DNA of 61,481 nucleotides from Pseudonocardia sp. (lineage in GTDB: Bacteria > Actinomycetota > Actinomycetes > Mycobacteriales > Pseudonocardiaceae). A program made the translations under genes and the position numbers. Where the stretch lies: contig NZ_JAOPWR010000120.1 in NCBI RefSeq assembly GCF_025965585.1, forward strand, positions 1 through 61,481, read 5' to 3'. Within the stretch, counting starts at the first letter, position 1. Each line of letters opens with the position of its first letter. Positions 60,888-61,481 of the stretch are shown here, piece by piece. The notes beneath the pieces are model-generated. The model searched no databases and was not told where the DNA came from. It worked only from the letters and a program-made list of their open reading frames with translations.

Positions 60888-61481
60888 TCACGTCCGGGGC
60901 CGGACGGCCACGAGGAGCGCCCGCAGCTCGTCGAAACTGGGGCGGGCGAGCTCCAGCTCGGCACGGAAGCGCTCGGCGTCGGCCACGGCGCGGTCGCGGG
61001 CCTCCTCCGCCACGCGCAGCTCCGTCCGCATCCGTTGCACGTCGGCGACGGCGCGCGCCCGCTCCTCGGCGAGCCGGGACTCGAGACCGCGGACGGCACC
61101 GTCCGCCGCCTCCCGGTCGCGCTCCGCCTGCGTCACCGCGGCCGCCCGCTGCGCCTCGGCGGTGTCGGCGGCGCGGCTCGCCACCGTGAGGTCCGCGGCC
61201 AGGGCGTCGGCCCGGTCCTCGGCGCGCCGCCGGGCCGTCACGGCCTCGTCCGCCCGGGAACGCTCGGCGTCCCGCTCCACGGCCAGGCGCTCGGCGGTGA
61301 GCTGGGCGTCACGGGTCTCGCGCCGGGCGAGATCGCGGTCGTCCGTGGCCCGCTCCGCCCGGGCCTCGGCCGCGTCGCGTGCGTCGGTCGCCTCCTGCGC
61401 CTGACGGCGCGCCGCGCCGAGCGCCTCGGTGGCCTCCAGCGCCTGCCGCGCCGCGGCACCGGCCCGGTCGACGGCCTCCGC
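60888..61481 (-). CDS. Ala/Glu/Arg-rich coiled-coil protein, 5' end outside window
   Basis: The frame is open from 61481 to the TGA at 60888 (197 codons plus stop) with no start required inside the window. Almost all residues are Ala, Arg, Glu, Asp and Leu in heptad-like order (for example RARAVADVQRMRTELRVAEEARDRAVADAERFRAELE), predicting a long coiled coil; the C-terminus is LVAVRPRT. An internal GTG at 61280 could be a start but the coil continues through it. Possible roles include cytoskeletal or DNA-segregation scaffolds; not assignable. Confidence 0.75.
   Translation of the reverse strand, partial: AEAVDRAGAAARQALEATEALGAARRQAQEATDARDAAEARAERATDDRDLARRETRDAQLTAERLAVERDAERSRADEAVTARRRAEDRADALAADLTVASRAADTAEAQRAAAVTQAERDREAADGAVRGLESRLAEERARAVADVQRMRTELRVAEEARDRAVADAERFRAELELARPSFDELRALLVAVRPRT

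Overview
This is a high-GC actinobacterial chromosome segment. Three features point to the Pseudonocardiales/Pseudonocardia area: the Pup-proteasome locus (dop, pup, prcB, prcA, ARC/Mpa ATPase, trmI, RecB-like nuclease), the mycothiol gene mshC, and the many start codons that sit 6-7 bases after a TANNNT -10 box (leaderless mRNAs). The lineage is an inference from gene content, since no marker such as 16S rRNA is present. I saw no tRNA, rRNA, CRISPR array, insertion sequence or phage. The window is mostly core and house-keeping chromosome with a few small decayed genes.

Layout. 1-14.6 kb: protein degradation and neighbours. On the minus strand are prcA, prcB, pup and dop, and further on the ARC ATPase and trmI. 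Nudix, CGNR, FMN-binding, MarR/YceI, AraC and glyoxalase genes lie between them. A Cas4/RecB-like nuclease, a thioesterase, hisG and hisE follow. 14.8-22.4 kb: a HAD phosphatase coupled to metH, a PAC2 gene, two small conserved genes and mshC. 22.6-31.3 kb: a TetX-like monooxygenase under a double palindromic operator, a dead GNAT acetyltransferase, a MoxR ATPase/VWA pair, an ApbE-like gene, a BlaI/M56 regulator-protease pair, an L,D-transpeptidase and an enoyl-CoA hydratase. 31.5-47.9 kb: two 14-helix exporters, an F420-type oxidoreductase, a carotenoid-desaturase-like flavoprotein, a stand-alone family A DNA polymerase, an SGNH hydrolase, a MetE C-domain-like gene, a receptor Ser/Thr kinase, a two-gene acyl-CoA dehydrogenase and a succinate-semialdehyde dehydrogenase.

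47.9-54.2 kb holds a glycan or glycolipid operon on the minus strand (glycosyltransferase, small membrane protein, flippase, large polytopic membrane protein, small membrane protein), whose later genes overlap by four bases. At one junction an eight-unit 15-bp minisatellite leaves open a 47-codon frame. That frame starts in a GTGA overlap with the upstream stop and ends in a GTGA overlap with the flippase start. This possible repeat peptide is the most novel candidate in the window. 54.3-56.9 kb is a cobalt/nickel ECF importer (cbiM, PDGLE/cbiN-like, cbiQ, cbiO). 57.0-61.5 kb carries an SPFH/NfeD pair, DUF3097, two poorly characterised genes and the 3' part of a long coiled-coil gene cut by the window end.

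Two families of dispersed palindromes sit in intergenic gaps (family A, two copies; family B, four copies). They probably act as terminators or REP-like elements. Other small-scale features are an apparent eight-codon leaderless leader frame coupled to dop, a 17-bp duplication that seems to have split a GTGA overlap, and an L,D-transpeptidase with SGGC in place of the usual SHGC.
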